From Condylostoma magnum (taxonomy: Eukaryota > Ciliophora > Heterotrichea > Heterotrichida > Condylostomatidae): a stretch of DNA of 26,534 bases. The DNA lies in the NCBI GenBank assembly GCA_920105805.1, contig CAKKTI010000117.1:1-26534 (forward strand), read 5' to 3'. This document shows positions 9,886 to 21,600 of this stretch, piece by piece; position 1 is the stretch's first letter; each line of letters begins with the position of its first letter. The notes under the pieces were generated by a model. It did no database searches, was not told the DNA's origin, and was given only the letters and a program-made list of their open reading frames with translations. The position numbers were made by a program, and so were the translations under genes.

Positions 9886-10293
9886 TTATATAGATTTTAT
9901 CACTTCTTTAGTAAAATAAATACTATTTGAATATTTAAAATTGCATAATTTATATATAATTATTGATTTATTATTATGCAAGTCTCTTAAGGCCTAATGA
10001 CTGTATATTTTAAAATAATCAAAATCAAGATAGTTGTTCACATATCTCTCAATCTAAAATCTATTTAACCTTAAAAGTAACTTTATGTAGGAAACCTAAG
10101 ATTTCTTATTTTAATGAATAAAACTAGATTAGATCTTATAAGCATAGTTAAACTTCTGTATAAAATTTTGCTATAAATTCAAATATCCTATATACTTTTC
10201 AATCTTACTGGGTGAATATTGAAAAGATCACTATCTAAACTGAACAATCATTGCTCTAACAGTACATTTTCACTTGCAAATAACTATATTCAT
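9886..10293 (-). CDS. unknown 135-residue helical protein
   Basis: ATG at 10293-10291 opens 135 residues that end at three consecutive in-frame stops (TAA TAG TGA, 9888-9880). The protein is predicted mostly helical: SPSKIEKYIGYLNLQQNF, then SQVSYIKLLLRLNRFQIERY and VNNYLDFDYFKIYSHQALRD. The IERYVNNYL...KI pattern faintly recalls the helical core of GINS subunits such as Sld5, but I cannot confirm this. An internal Met at residue 15 is an alternative start. Its stop is 62 nt upstream of the hydrolase ATG on the same strand, and it diverges from the next + gene by 20 nt. Confidence 0.6.
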
Positions 10294-10313
10294 GTCTCCA
10301 AATTATAATTAAT
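10294..10313. promoter_or_regulatory. 20-nt divergent gap
   Basis: Only 20 nt separate the two divergent ATG codons. If the internal Met of the - strand gene is the true start, the gap becomes 62 nt, close to the other divergent gaps in this window. Confidence 0.4.
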
Positions 10314-11171
10314 ATGGAAACATAAGGCGGACCTAATATGATAAATAATAAAGATACATAAATTACCCTTAGAAATAGGAAAAGATAATCAAAGACCCAA
10401 TAAAATGAAAGTAATATGCAAAAGAACATTAAAAAGAATATTCATCTCTACAAGCGATATACAGATCAATTTTAAAATGATCGATGGACTTAACAGATAT
10501 AGGTAATTATTAGTAGAATCATTGCTTAAAAGTAAGTTAAAAAGTGAATAAATCATGATATAACTAAAAAACTGCTATAATCTATTAAAATATTCCATTT
10601 AAATGAAATAGAAATAACCATTTGAAGCATTCTATTAGATCGATGTGTCTGAGTTTAAAACAATATAGAAAATATAAACATACAACTAATACTATGCGCA
10701 TATGCAGTAAAAGCATACATGAATGACAATGCAACTCCATATATGGTTTACATGCATTCTTAAATAGAAAATTTTAGTTCACTTGTAAACAATTGATAAA
10801 TGTAAAATAAACAAAACATGATTATTAATCCAAGAGACTTAAATAAGCAATTCTTATATTTAAGCAAACCTGCTAAATTTAAGCAGTAAAAGTAAGTTGA
10901 CTAAGATTTTTATATCGATTAAATTTTCTAAACGTCAAAGCAAAAGAATAAATAATTAAAAAAACATGTATAAAGGAAAAGGCCAACCCCTATTTAAGCT
11001 CAGAATGCAAAACAGTAGATTTAATAAGCAAAATTAACTAAATAATAGAGCTAAGAATCAAATAACTAGGAAGAAGAAATAGAGGCCCCACTACCTATGT
11101 TTAATAAGCAAGAATCTCTGTTCTCAGCTTTTCTTTGAGATTTAGAAATATATTTAAAAAATTTAACATAA
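10314..11171 (+). CDS. Gln-rich protein with cyclin-box-like helical segment
   Basis: ATG 10314 opens about 285 residues. After a basic, Gln/Asn-rich N-terminus comes a structured part at about 60-150: ISRIIAQKQVKKWINHDITK, then HLNEIEITIWSILLDRCVW, then LILCAYAVKAYMNDNATPYM. The order of a helix with a central Trp, an LDR element and a hydrophobic helix resembles the early helices of a cyclin box in divergent ciliate cyclins. I see no second box, and this is only a suggestion. Residues 165-260 are Gln/Lys-rich and disordered, and the C-terminus (FSAFLWDLEIYLKNL) is hydrophobic-acidic. End candidates are TGA 11136 and TAA 11169; the latter is used. Trp is encoded by TGA in the conserved-looking helix. 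Confidence 0.6.
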
Positions 11172-11231
11172 TCGACTAATAAAATGAGAAAGCATTTAAA
11201 CTATACAATAATATTAGAGATTTATGAGTAC

Positions 11232-11486
11232 TCATTGCTTGATATTAGTTTCATCGAGAATACTTATTTAACTTTGATTGAATTTACCCTTTTAGTCTGG
11301 CTTTATAGTTGTATTATTTAAATCGCATGGCTTATTAGGTACCACTTACGGATCTTCTATCTATTACAGTTAAATTTGTAAGTGATCAACACTTCCTTAT
11401 AAAATTTATAAAAAGTTATAGGCAGGATTTACTGAGCTTAAATCCTCTTAAAATTCATTATCCAAGCATATACATTTGTTTCCCAT
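11232..11486 (-). CDS. 84-residue protein with dual-acylation N-terminus
   Basis: The start ATG (11486-11484) is followed by MGNKCICLDNEF. Gly2 with small residues after it fits the N-myristoyltransferase consensus, and Cys5 and Cys7 are in the usual positions for S-palmitoylation, so membrane attachment is expected. The body is hydrophilic (LQIQLQQIEDPQVVPNKP, KPDQKGKFNQSQISILDETN) with no transmembrane segment. TGA at 11234-11232 is taken as stop because the sequence turns hydrophobic and AT-rich after it. It converges with the cyclin-like gene. It could be an adaptor or a small regulatory subunit; I recognise no family. Confidence 0.55.
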
Positions 11487-11762
11487 TTCAGCAAATATTT
11501 TATACACTTAAATGGATTACATATCAGACTTTAGTTAAACTAATATATTTACCATAATATAGTTAATAAAAATTCTTAAAAGGGATATTTCCCTGATGGC
11601 GATATGATAATCAATCTTCATCAATATATTTCAGAAAATTTATGCAATATAACATCATACATTTAATATTTCTTGGTAAAATAAAACCTGTATGCTATAA
11701 TTTGGTTTGCAATTAGGTCTATCTGCAACTATAAGCTAAAAATAATTAATTAAACTTTAAAC
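11487..11762. promoter_or_regulatory. 276-nt divergent intergenic region
   Basis: This is the longest divergent gap in the window, between the acylated small protein (-) and the TmcB-like gene (+). It is AT-rich with one short inverted repeat, AGGGA-tatt-TCCCT, at 11580-11593. It should hold both promoters. No coding frame or RNA gene is convincing. Confidence 0.45.
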
Positions 11763-14700
11763 ATGGAAATTGCTTTAGAGTGAGACAGACATGATAAAAT
11801 TTTTGTATTTGAAAAGAATAATAAAAACAGATGAAGCTAAACTTGGTAAAAATTTAAAAACGCTCTAATGGGAACTTTATTTGTAATGGCATCAGATGGA
11901 AATCTTACATTTAAGGTAAACGTGCTTGCTATGATTATCGATTTGCTATAATTATTAGCCTTCCCATTCAACATTGGTTCTTAGTTCCCCTGAAACCCTT
12001 AATACGCTACTTGATTTGCATATTTATGCTATTACTCTAAAATCGAGTTTTATATTTCCCAAACTAATCCAGTGCAAAACATAATCATATACACACTTTC
12101 AATAACACTCGTCTTCTTAAACCTAGTAAATTTTGCTATAGTTGGCTATAGATTTGTTAAGAAATAAGTACAGAACAAAATTTTGCTTAAATTGTTAAGA
12201 TATGTTGCTAGTTCCTTTACAACAGTGCTTTATATGCCCTTTTTATCTCAATTTTCAATAATACTGAGCTGTGCTATAGGCAACCTGAGCTTTGAGGGAT
12301 GTCCAACATCGTTTAATTGACTATTTATTTCCTCATCTGCCCTCATTTCACTAGTTTTTGGATGCTTATCGTTAGTAGTTGCTGCCACATTTTATGAGTA
12401 AGACTGTTAATCAGAAGATGTTTCTAAAAGACCACATGCTAGAATTGAACTATACTATTTAGTGATAAAAGGAGTTATAACTGTGTTTTTCTCCTTATTT
12501 GAGCAGCCTAAATATCACCTATACTAAATTTCTATTGTAATGATTTTAGGAATTACAGTGACTTCCCTATATATTCTATACCAGCCCTATTACTGCTATA
12601 GAACTACAGTAATTCAAGCTCAATTTATGTCAATTTTCTTATGGTGCGGGATTTGCTTAGTTCTTGCAAAAATCGAGAATAATAGTGATGATGCAGGACC
12701 TATAATACTATTTTATATTGGTAGTTTATGCATATGAATATGCACAAGATAGCTATGCGATCTTAGGAGAAACTAAATATACTAAATGAGGATAGAGTAG
12801 CTATCAAATGTTTATATTTTTGAACTATACATCAGATTTAATATTTTAAACCAGGAAGATGGCTATAATACTAAAGATGAGCTGTTTTTGGATAGAATAG
12901 AGTAATTGTATTATAGCTTTGAACGTATTTTCCCGGATAGCTCACTTTTTAAGATATTTTTAGCTCAGTTTTTAATGACTTTTAGAAATAGAGAAGAAGC
13001 CCTATCAAAGTTAGACCAAGCCAGCAAACTTAAGCCAAAAATTGATGAGGAGTTCATAATCTATAAATCGAGACATACTGCTAGCAAAGATGCAATCACT
13101 CTTATAACATTCAATAGCTACTTAGATGCAGCATTTCAAGAGGAGAATAAAGCACTAAAATCTTGGTATTAATTCTGGAATTAAGTTTATACTGTGAATG
13201 ATCCAAATATCGACACAATGACTTATCTATGCAAAACGATAACTAAGTATCTGTATTCTGCTTAGGAAAATTACTAGTCTTTATTAGAGATTGATCCAAC
13301 TCACTAAAAAATGCTTTAAATGTACGTTTACTTTTTAGAGGATGTAATGCTTAGAAATGATTAATATACTCAAAATCTAAGAAATAGACTTTAGGATCAG
13401 TAAATTGCTTAGAGCTAGTAGAACTAGATTATTTATAATTCAGATATAAGCAACTTTAATTATGGTATTATATAGATAAATAAAAGTAAAGGTAATAATT
13501 GGTGTATTTAGGATGTTAGTAAAGAATTAATAAGTTTTTTATAGTATCCTAGAGCTTAAATTATAAATCAAAATGTTAATACAATTGTGCCTTAATTCTT
13601 TGTATAAAACTTCTTGAAAATTATTTAGATTGATACAAAATAAAGGAATTAAGAATAATGATGGTGGGATAGTTATCTTATAGATAAAGAAGGTTTCTTG
13701 TTATGAGTAAAATGCTAGGTTTAAACCAACTAATTATAATTTGAGTAAAATGATAGTTAAAAGTAAAATGAACCTTCAGGAGTTATCCCTAATTTATCAA
13801 TTTAAGCTTCTGTGTTTTAATAGGATTAGCCTGATTTATCACCCCATCTTCATTATCAAAGAGCATCTACAAATTTAACATGGGTGGAAAACATCTAATC
13901 TAAAATGAGCTATGAGGTAAAGGTTGAATTAGCTGAGTTGGTCAGTGGAGTGATAATATTATCAAATGATTATATAATAATAGAGTTAAGTAAACTAGCG
14001 TCCCAAATCTTATCCCATTGTATAACTAAAAAGGGATACAAATCAATATATCACTATTTCCCTGATTTTGAGTCAATACTAAATCGTTCTTAGATAGTAT
14101 CTAGAAAGTAGTAACTAATATCTCAATTTGCCCCTGTATAAGCTATTGTTAATATTAAAAAATAAGATTTAATAAGAGTTTAATTAGAAATAGAAAGATA
14201 AATACTGTTTGATGACTAAATTTTTTTAATTTAAATCAAACAGCTAGGAAATTATAGTATAAAAAGTGCTAAATTCCTAGATCTACTTTCTAGATATTTA
14301 ATGCAATTCATACAAAATAAAAAGTCATCTAAAGTAAAACAACTAACAGTGATGAAAAGATATTTACAGCAATTTGTGTCAGTTAATGATTAGAGTGAGA
14401 TGGGCCATAATATGCTGAAGAACATATAAGAGAAAATTAACGAAAAGAACAAGCAATTTTCCCCTGAGCTTAATTGACTGAGAAACATTTTTTGCCTATG
14501 CTGACTTATAATAAGTGGTATTTTTCTTACACTTCATTTTTAAGCAAATGAATGGATTGACTAATATGAGGATTAATTGATAGAAATTAATATAATAAGG
14601 GATTGCGAGCTTAATCTAATATAATTTCCAATCTTAATATTGCTATTAGATGCTGTTAGATAAAACCTACCCCTTTATAATGATGTTGTATTTTATCAAG

Positions 14701-16286
14701 AACTACTAGAAGATACAATAAAGTAATAAATACAATTGAATAATAATCTTTATGAAATTATTGAATTAAACGATGAATACAACTTACAAATAAACGAAAT
14801 TATTTACTCTCAAATATCAGGAATTACTATCTAGTCTATTACTCTTATAGAAAGCTTATAAAAGGTTGTCTAGTATTCCTAGTGACTATAAAATTTCTCA
14901 ATTGAGGATATAAACATAAATGAAAATGAATATGTAAGATGGCTATATGAAAACTGTAAAAATTAGATTTCTCAGGCTTTGTTAAAAGTATCATATGAAA
15001 AAGTGGATTAAAATAAACTTTCAAAGTGATAGAATGATTGGGTTCAGCTCTTACTTTTAAATTTATTTTATTTAAGCACATCGATTATATTTCTAGCAGG
15101 GATAAAACTTACTTGAAAATCAGAGCAAGTCCACTTTCAAATTATAAGGATTTTGTACTAAGTCCAATCTTAATATCTGTAATACATTATTGATTCCTCA
15201 AAAAATAAGCTACAAATGCGTAAAAACATCAAATATCCTTAAAACAGAGATGATTATCCATCTGACTAAGACCTTTGGGAGTAGAAAATTAGAAAAAATG
15301 ACTTTGATAATAGAAATGAGAGCTCACTTATTTACCATAAATAGAATAAGAGTTTATGTTCCAGATTAATAACTATATTTAAACACGGTCTTATGATTAG
15401 AATTATAATATACTGTTTTATTCTATCAGTAGTATATATGTCAGTTTGAATTTATGTAGTATTTTAGTCATAGTAAGAAATAGAATCCATAGGAAGACTT
15501 CTAGAGAATTCTTAGAACATCAATATAGACTTATAATACGGATAGATTAATCTACTATAGATTAATTTATGTGAATCCCAAAATAGTAGTATAAATACAA
15601 CTGTTTGTAATTTTGAGTAAAGCGTTGAAGACATTATGGAAAATATAAAGTAGATAAAGGAAAGTAACAATCTTATATTTTTTGGAGAAATTGAACGTAA
15701 TATTAGCTTTTAGGATGCAAGTAAAATTGTAAGCTAAAATATACATGACTTTTTTGGAAATCCATGTGAATCTTATAATTTATAAAACTGTTCAGAATTT
15801 TTCGGTAAAATTATTACTAGAGGATTATACTATGCTGTAAACGGATATTGACTTGATTTGCAATTTTTAGTACATTCATCAGATTATAAGTTTTATTAAG
15901 AAAGGTGGCTAGATCTACAGCCTGATCTGAATAAAGTAATTCACCTTGGCTAATTTTACCTAAATTCTCTTTTAAATCTTTACCATGCTGTTATTCTTGA
16001 TGAGCTGACAGAAATAAAAGAGTATTATAATTAAATAAGAGAAGTACTTTTGATAAGCATCCTTATTGTGCAGTTTTTCTATTTCGTTTTAGTTTTCAGG
16101 CCGAATGTGCTCTACCAGGAGAAGAAAAAGAAATTGTTAAGAAATATGATTGTTTTATTACCTTCCAAGGTGCTTGGGAATTCTCAACAGCTTCAGTACG
16201 CAATAAGAAATCTCAAGTTTGATTAGTTATTATATAATAGAGAATTTAAAATACTTAGCCATTATTTTATCAGGCAGAGCTTGTAA
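11763..16286 (+). CDS. TmcB-like multi-pass PAS-domain membrane protein
   Basis: One uninterrupted frame from ATG 11763 to TAA 16284 gives 1507 residues. The N-terminal 335 residues hold about six to seven transmembrane helices, for example NVLAMIIDLLQLLAFPF and WLFISSSALISLVFGCLSLV. Next comes a helical-repeat region (about 380-550), including NREEALSKLDQASKLKPKID and LLEIDPTHQKMLQMYVYFLE, the signature of TmcB/'tiny macrocysts' proteins. A PAS-like domain follows at about 556-650 (SKELISFLQYPRAQIINQNV, then NTIVP). The C-terminal half has four more helices, near residues 905, 1095, 1215 and 1430, with long extracytoplasmic loops between them. This family is hugely expanded in ciliates and its function is unclear; sensing through PAS is inferred. 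A paralogue lies at the window's right end. Confidence 0.85.
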
Positions 16287-16966
16287 GTTTACTTATAAAA
16301 TATTGCTATCCTATTTAGGCATCATTATTATATTATCTAATTAGTAAAATACTTGTAATTTACTAATCTTTAAGTAGTTATGACTTTTAGGCTTAATTTA
16401 ACTAAAATTAAGTTTTTAATCATACTACAGAGGAATATCTATAAATTATTACCTTTAAATAGCCAATTTGTTTAATAAGTCTCTGTTTATTATTGCAAGA
16501 GAATACAATTTTATTAAACAAGTACTATTATATATATTTTAAAATTGATGTTTTAAGCAATGATTGACTAGAATAAAGTTTGAGATTATCAAGACTTCTT
16601 GATATAATTATTAGAAAAGGACTATTGAACAAGAAAATCGTTCAAAATAAGTAAATTTTGATTAAAATAAAAAAAAGTTTAAGCCAAAATAGTAATATAA
16701 TCTGCGCATTAAAGCTAAAGATTCCTTTAGATCTAACACAAAGTGGCAGGCGGCTTTTAAATTAGTCAAATATTTTGCTGTAATACCACCAAACATAATG
16801 CTTAATTTTTGCAAAATGTGAGTTATTTGACCTGATCTTAAAGATCTGAACATATTAGCTATTTTAAAGAGCTTAAAAGCACATATCATACAAAAATACA
16901 GCTTTACAACTAAACACTTATGCATAAAAGTTCGATATTTCATCATTTTTAACCATAAAAATTAAG
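16287..16966. other. 680-bp unresolved region, probably a small gene
   Basis: No single frame wins. On the - strand, a 94-codon frame at 16946-16662 has ATG ATG, two CAA Gln codons and no stop triplet even in the standard code. It encodes a hydrophobic-basic protein with FKLFKIANMFRSLRSGQ and CHFVLDLKESLALMRRL. On the + strand, frames around 16540-16660 (NKVWDYQDFLIQLLEKDYW) and 16690-16900 (NTKWQAAFKLVKYFAVIPP) also look protein-like and could be joined by a mini-intron. The - strand ATG would sit 20 nt from the zinc-finger start. I cannot decide which is expressed. Confidence 0.3.
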
Positions 16967-17293
16967 ATGAAGATATAAGAATTTATAGTAAACCAATACT
17001 GCTGCATGCATAGATCATGTGGGAAAGCATGTACATCAAAATTTAATTTAAAAAGACATATTGAGAGATTTCATGAACATACAAAAAGCTTTGAGTGCAG
17101 TTATTGTGGTAAATTTTTATCAAGCAAAAGAAATTTAATTGAACATGAGTCGATGCACACTGGGGAAAAGAAGTTTGTGTGTAATTTGTGCTAGAATAGA
17201 TATAGACAAGCTAGCTAATTATCAATGCACAAAAGATTACATCGTCAAGACAAATACAGACACAATAACACCACCAGGCTATCTAGAGTTTAG
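16967..17293 (+). CDS. three-finger C2H2 zinc finger protein
   Basis: ATG 16967 opens 108 residues ending at TAG 17291 with TAA directly behind it. Three C2H2 fingers are complete: C13-C18-H31-H36, C44-C47-H60-H64 and C72-C75-H88-H92. The second linker is the canonical TGEKKF type. Each finger has the hydrophobic Phe/Tyr and Leu core. Small proteins made almost only of C2H2 fingers generally bind DNA, so a transcription factor is likely, but no activation or other domain is visible. It heads a run of five + strand genes. The start was chosen as the first in-frame ATG upstream of finger 1. Confidence 0.85.
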
Positions 17294-17387
17294 TAATTCA
17301 TATTATTGAGCAACTATCTTAAACTTTGTAATCAGCAACATCTTATTAATCTTTTGATCCTAAAATATTTAATATCGTAAGTCATTA

Positions 17388-17699
17388 ATGCTATATACTA
17401 ACAAAATACTTTTAGACATACCAAACAATAATATTTCATTCAGAATTTGCAGAGAACTATAATTAAATTTAAAGCTAATACTAATTGATAAAATAGAAAG
17501 GCAAATATCGTTTTATTCTGACAAAAATTACTTACGAATAAAATATTCATCTTTTAGTTAAAATTAAACTTCTTATTGTATATTGAATTAGTAAAAATAT
17601 TTTTCCGCTCAATTGAAATTCCGTAGTTATTAAAATAAATATCCAGATTGTAAAAAGGCTTTTAGTACAAATTTTAGATAATATTTAAATCTCTTATAA
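17388..17699 (+). CDS. unknown 103-residue protein, or N-terminal half of next gene
   Basis: ATG 17388 opens a frame reading MLYTNKILLDIPNNNISF, then LQLNLKLILIDKIERQISFY, then RIKYSSFSQNQTSYCILN and, near the end, YPDCKKAFSTNFRQYLNLL. The alternation of strands and a late helix suggests a small alpha/beta fold. A faint resemblance to Pcc1/LAGE3 KEOPS subunits was considered and is not firm. TAA at 17697-17699 is taken as stop, but the following FAM136A-like ORF is in the same frame, only 6 nt on. Because TAA is also Gln, the two could be one 219-residue protein. Confidence 0.5.
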
Positions 17700-17705
17700 A
17701 TTATT

Positions 17706-18056
17706 ATGGCAGAATTCGAGCTTTAAATTTAAAGAGAGCTAAGATATTCTCATATAAACTAGCTTTTATAGGAGTCATAGGAAAAAGTGACCTAATGCAT
17801 TGATAAAAACTGTAAAACAGATGAGGAATAATGTTTACTAAATTGCTAAAGGCCTATTCTCGATATAAATAAATTTATTGATTAAAAGTCTACGATTTAT
17901 GTCCAAAAAGGAGTCAATTTTTGTAAATCAGAGTGCTGGGAAGCTATTTCTATTGAGAAATGTGTTAAAAGTTGTATTACTGAGTATTCTGTATTATTAA
18001 ATGATTTCAGAGATGGAGTAATTAGTAGGATTAATAATACTAGATTTTTAGAGTAA
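17706..18056 (+). CDS. FAM136A-like protein with four Cys pairs
   Basis: From ATG 17706 to TAA 18054 this is 116 residues beginning MAEFELQIQREL. Cysteines occur in four pairs: C31-x4-C36, C43-x3-C47, C73-x3-C77 and C86-x3-C90, with helices between and IDQKSTIYVQKG before the third pair. Four CX3C-type pairs in a 115-140 residue helical protein is the layout of FAM136A (DUF842), a mitochondrial intermembrane-space protein that folds through disulfides. The first pair is one residue longer than in FAM136A, and the spacing between pairs is shorter. Small Tim chaperones have only one such pair set and fit less well. Family assignment is by pattern only. Confidence 0.5.
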
Positions 18057-18217
18057 GTTGTTTTCTTTAAATGGGACTTTGTAGAATGTTTAGTTTATTT
18101 AATTTTTAGATATATACGGATAAGTAAGCATTTATATGATATTGATATAGGGAGAATTTGGATGTATTAGATATATTATTTAAATTATACATAAGGTCTA
18201 ATTTGCTATTATTTAAT
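18057..18217. other. spacer between tandem genes
   Basis: A 161-nt AT-rich interval. The frame of the next gene stays open here (for example around ATG 18074), but the composition becomes protein-like only after ATG 18218. Confidence 0.4.
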
Positions 18218-18670
18218 ATGTCATCTAATTTTATTAAAAGATACAAAGACAGAATACAAAAGGTGGGTAAATAAGGAGAATTATAAATCAACAGTAACTA
18301 CCCCGTTGTAAAACACTAAGACAATTAAATATATAGTCGAAATAACCCAGCAAATTAAGTTTTATAAAAGCGACCATTTAAGCATAGAACTGTAAGTCCT
18401 GAAATTTTAAAAAAAGATTTAATTAGATACTAAACTCCTATTATGCAACGTAAAAACGTGTATCCCATTAGATGCCAATCAGAAATTCGAATGGGAGCAT
18501 AAATTAACAAAACTGCTTTATACAACAATTCCTTTTTCTAATGTGATTACTAAAGTCCTTAATCTCCTGCAAAGAATAATTTAAGTAGTTTTAAGTCCCA
18601 AGTTTCATTTCAACAAAATTTCAGTAAATTTTCAAATCAACTTATGCTAAAACGGCATAATATTCTGTAG
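18218..18670 (+). CDS. unknown 150-residue basic, Ser/Gln-rich protein
   Basis: ATG 18218 opens MSSNFIKRYKDRIQKVGKQG and continues through a basic, low-hydrophobicity sequence. Segments include RPFKHRTVSPEILKKDLIRY, QRKNVYPIRCQSEIRMG, QCDYQSPQSPAKNNLSSFKS and SFQQNFSKFSNQL. It ends at TAG 18668 (or TAA 18674). It has no transmembrane segment or signal peptide and is probably mostly disordered, with SP sites. Its last codon is only 23 nt before the ATG of the IQ-motif gene. I recognise no family. Confidence 0.6.
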
Positions 18671-18693
18671 TTTTAATTAATAAATAATTTAAA

Positions 18694-21600
18694 ATGTAAG
18701 CAGATGTTGTAGTACTAAATGACAAAGACTTTATAAAGTATAAATAATAGAAGCAACGTTAGAATAATCTGTAAATATCCAACTATTCTGACTATGAGTT
18801 TTAAAACATAACTAATAAAGGGTCGGATCTTAATAAATCGGATTAAAAGCTAAGATAAAAATTACTACGAGAAAGTGGATTAATTGAAACAAATGAAGGA
18901 AAAATTGAGTTATTAAATCTGCCTAAGGGAAAGTTTAATTCTATAAGAGAGTAAAATGAGTTTATTAAGAGATTAATACTAAGAAAGAAAAGTTATAGTT
19001 AATAAAAAATCAGTAAAAGAAGAAAAAGAAAGTAACATACTAGAAGGTCTTCAACTGATTCGACAAGTATAGGAACAAAAATCTTTAAAAGCTCAATTTA
19101 ATCACTGATAAACGGCCTTCATAATGATAGTAGAGGAACTACAACTTCTAGATCCCAAAACACAACTAGAATGCTGAAAAAGTGTAAAGTAAATAAGAAG
19201 TCATAAACTGCTAAAAATAGCCCTAAAAGGCCGTGTATATAGACAAAATCTACTTAAGCATCTCCCTTTAACTAAAAATTCTAAAGACAAATGAGCCAAA
19301 GCCCAGGAGAAATATACAGATTATTAAATAACAAGAAAATTTAGAAATATTAAAATAAGCCATAAAGTTAATGAACAGAGGAGCAAGAAGCTGCTTTTAA
19401 ATCTCTTATGAGGAACACACATACTATAAATTCGATTGTCAAAACAAGATTATTCAATGAATTAGAGAAAAAGCTACCAAATAAGAGAACTACAAGAAAT
19501 CTACAGTGAAAATATGACAGAAGGTCTCCATGAGTAAATGATATTGACTATAATCCCTTAAATGGGAAAAGAATGTCCATTTCTAATTTACGAGTACCTT
19601 AGAAAGAACCAACTAGCCAATAAAGAAGACTGTCATTAATACACAGATTATAAAACAAAACAGGAGAAAAACATCAACAAAACTTATAAATTCTGAAAAA
19701 GCTATCAAAGCAGATAGAAAGTAATAAATTATAATAGGACAATTTAAAGGGAATCTAAGCTTTCAAAAACAATGAAGTAGTGGAGAAAGCTTAGTACAAG
19801 TTTGCTGAGAATATAATCGATAACTGCAAACAAAAAATGCTTGATTTAAACTAAGCTAGATACTCATATTTATCAGCTAAGGTTGCAAAACAACGAGCTT
19901 TGAAGGAACAAAAGGATATCCAGTACAAATTAGCAGAATAATACAGAGTCAGGCTTAGACAACGCTAGAAATTATTTTAGAGATAAACAACCCAAATTAG
20001 GATTATTATACGTAAGAAATTCGGAGAAAAATGAGCTGGGAAAAAAAGATCCTTAAAAACAACGAAATATCCCATTGGCTCTGTTTTTTTCAAGTATTAT
20101 ATGAGGAAATTAGGAGTTTTAAAAGATTCAAAGAAACCATAGCCTTGTCCTATAAAATTTCATAAAGATAAAAAGCTGAGAAGATTAAAACTTCAAGATC
20201 CTAGTCGTTATAACTATTCTAGCTGAAACTTTGCTGATGAGACAAAAGTAAAGAAAAGAAGGCAGGTTAAATACTACATAAGGAAAATTTAGTCCATTAT
20301 AAGAGGATTTATTGTCAGAAAAAGAATTTATAGGCTTAAAATTGCTGTTATTATAATCCAAAAGGCTATGAGAAGATATTTAGCAAAAAAGAGATTGATT
20401 GAGTTGATTATAAAAGGATTTATTAATAAAGATCAGCCTAAATATTTAGTACGGAGATTTTGTAAAACTTAGTTATATAGAGATGTAGTACAATAAACTA
20501 TGCAACAGAACTTGTCAGATATGTCCATTTCTAAATCAATGAGAATGCTTTTTTATTCGGAATCTTCTCCAAGTCCAGATAAAAAGCGATCCTTTAGCTA
20601 AGCTGCTCTTATATCACCCGAAAAGCAAAGTTACTCAAAGATTGGAGAAATTAACTCACTAAGAAGAAAAATCATTAAAATTAGAACTGAAATGTGAAAA
20701 ACTTATATTATTGGAAATTTTAGGAAAAATATATCAGATGCTTAATTAATTTAGTTACTAAGTCCTGAATCTTATATTATCAGAAAACTAATTGATACGG
20801 ATGAGGATGTGTATAATTTATAGGTTATTCACAACTTTAAAGATTTTTCTGATTAGGATTTGCTTGATTAGCCTATATAAAAGATGTATAATTAGCTGCA
20901 GAGTTAACTGAAAAAGGCTTAGATTTAAAGGGATAAAATTTGAAAGCGATTCGCTGATTATATCGACTAACCAAATAAAATAAGATGTAATCCCAAATTT
21001 ATTCTACATAATTCTTTAATTTTACCTTAAAAATTGCCGTGTGGAGAACTTGAAGAGTAAGTTTTAAATAGAATTTTCGGAAGAATAGTAAATAATTTGT
21101 AATGTTTTAATTAAGGCTAAAATATATATTTAGCAAAAAATAATAGCGATGTTTTTATAACATGTTCAATACAGCTGCTTATTGTATATTTTGATCATCA
21201 TCATACTTATTCTTACATCTTATATGAGTATTTGCAATTGCGTAATAAAATGGAATTTGAGTTTTATAATGATTTTCATAAACAAATTTATTAAAGCATG
21301 AAAAGAGATTATATAGAAAGTATAAAAGAGAATGTAAGAGATAAAGAAATTTTTATACCTTTTTCCGATGTAACAGTATGATTTTATAACAGAAATTGTG
21401 AAAATGTACTGAATAGTATAAAGAAAATTTGAGATGAACTACCTTCGACAGTAATGGAAACGAAATCTCTTAATAGATTACTATTTGAGCTTGCTAAAAG
21501 AATAATACAAAAGCATTCAGAATATAAAAGATTGCAACTTGAAGTCCCATTGGTAATAAACTAGTTTTAAAATACAGCAAATCTGTATAAAAACTTTATC

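Noticed and set aside
11580-11593. Short inverted repeat AGGGA-tatt-TCCCT as a terminator or RNA hairpin
   Set aside because: The stem is only 5 bp and sits in a divergent promoter region; too weak to claim a function.
14845-15081. - strand ORF inside the TmcB-like gene
   Set aside because: It is antisense to a 1507-codon frame with clear membrane-protein organisation.
18106-18291. - strand ORF of 61 codons
   Set aside because: It is antisense to the start of the 150-residue + gene and an AT-rich spacer; its Leu/Ile/Tyr/Asn composition is that of random AT-rich sequence.
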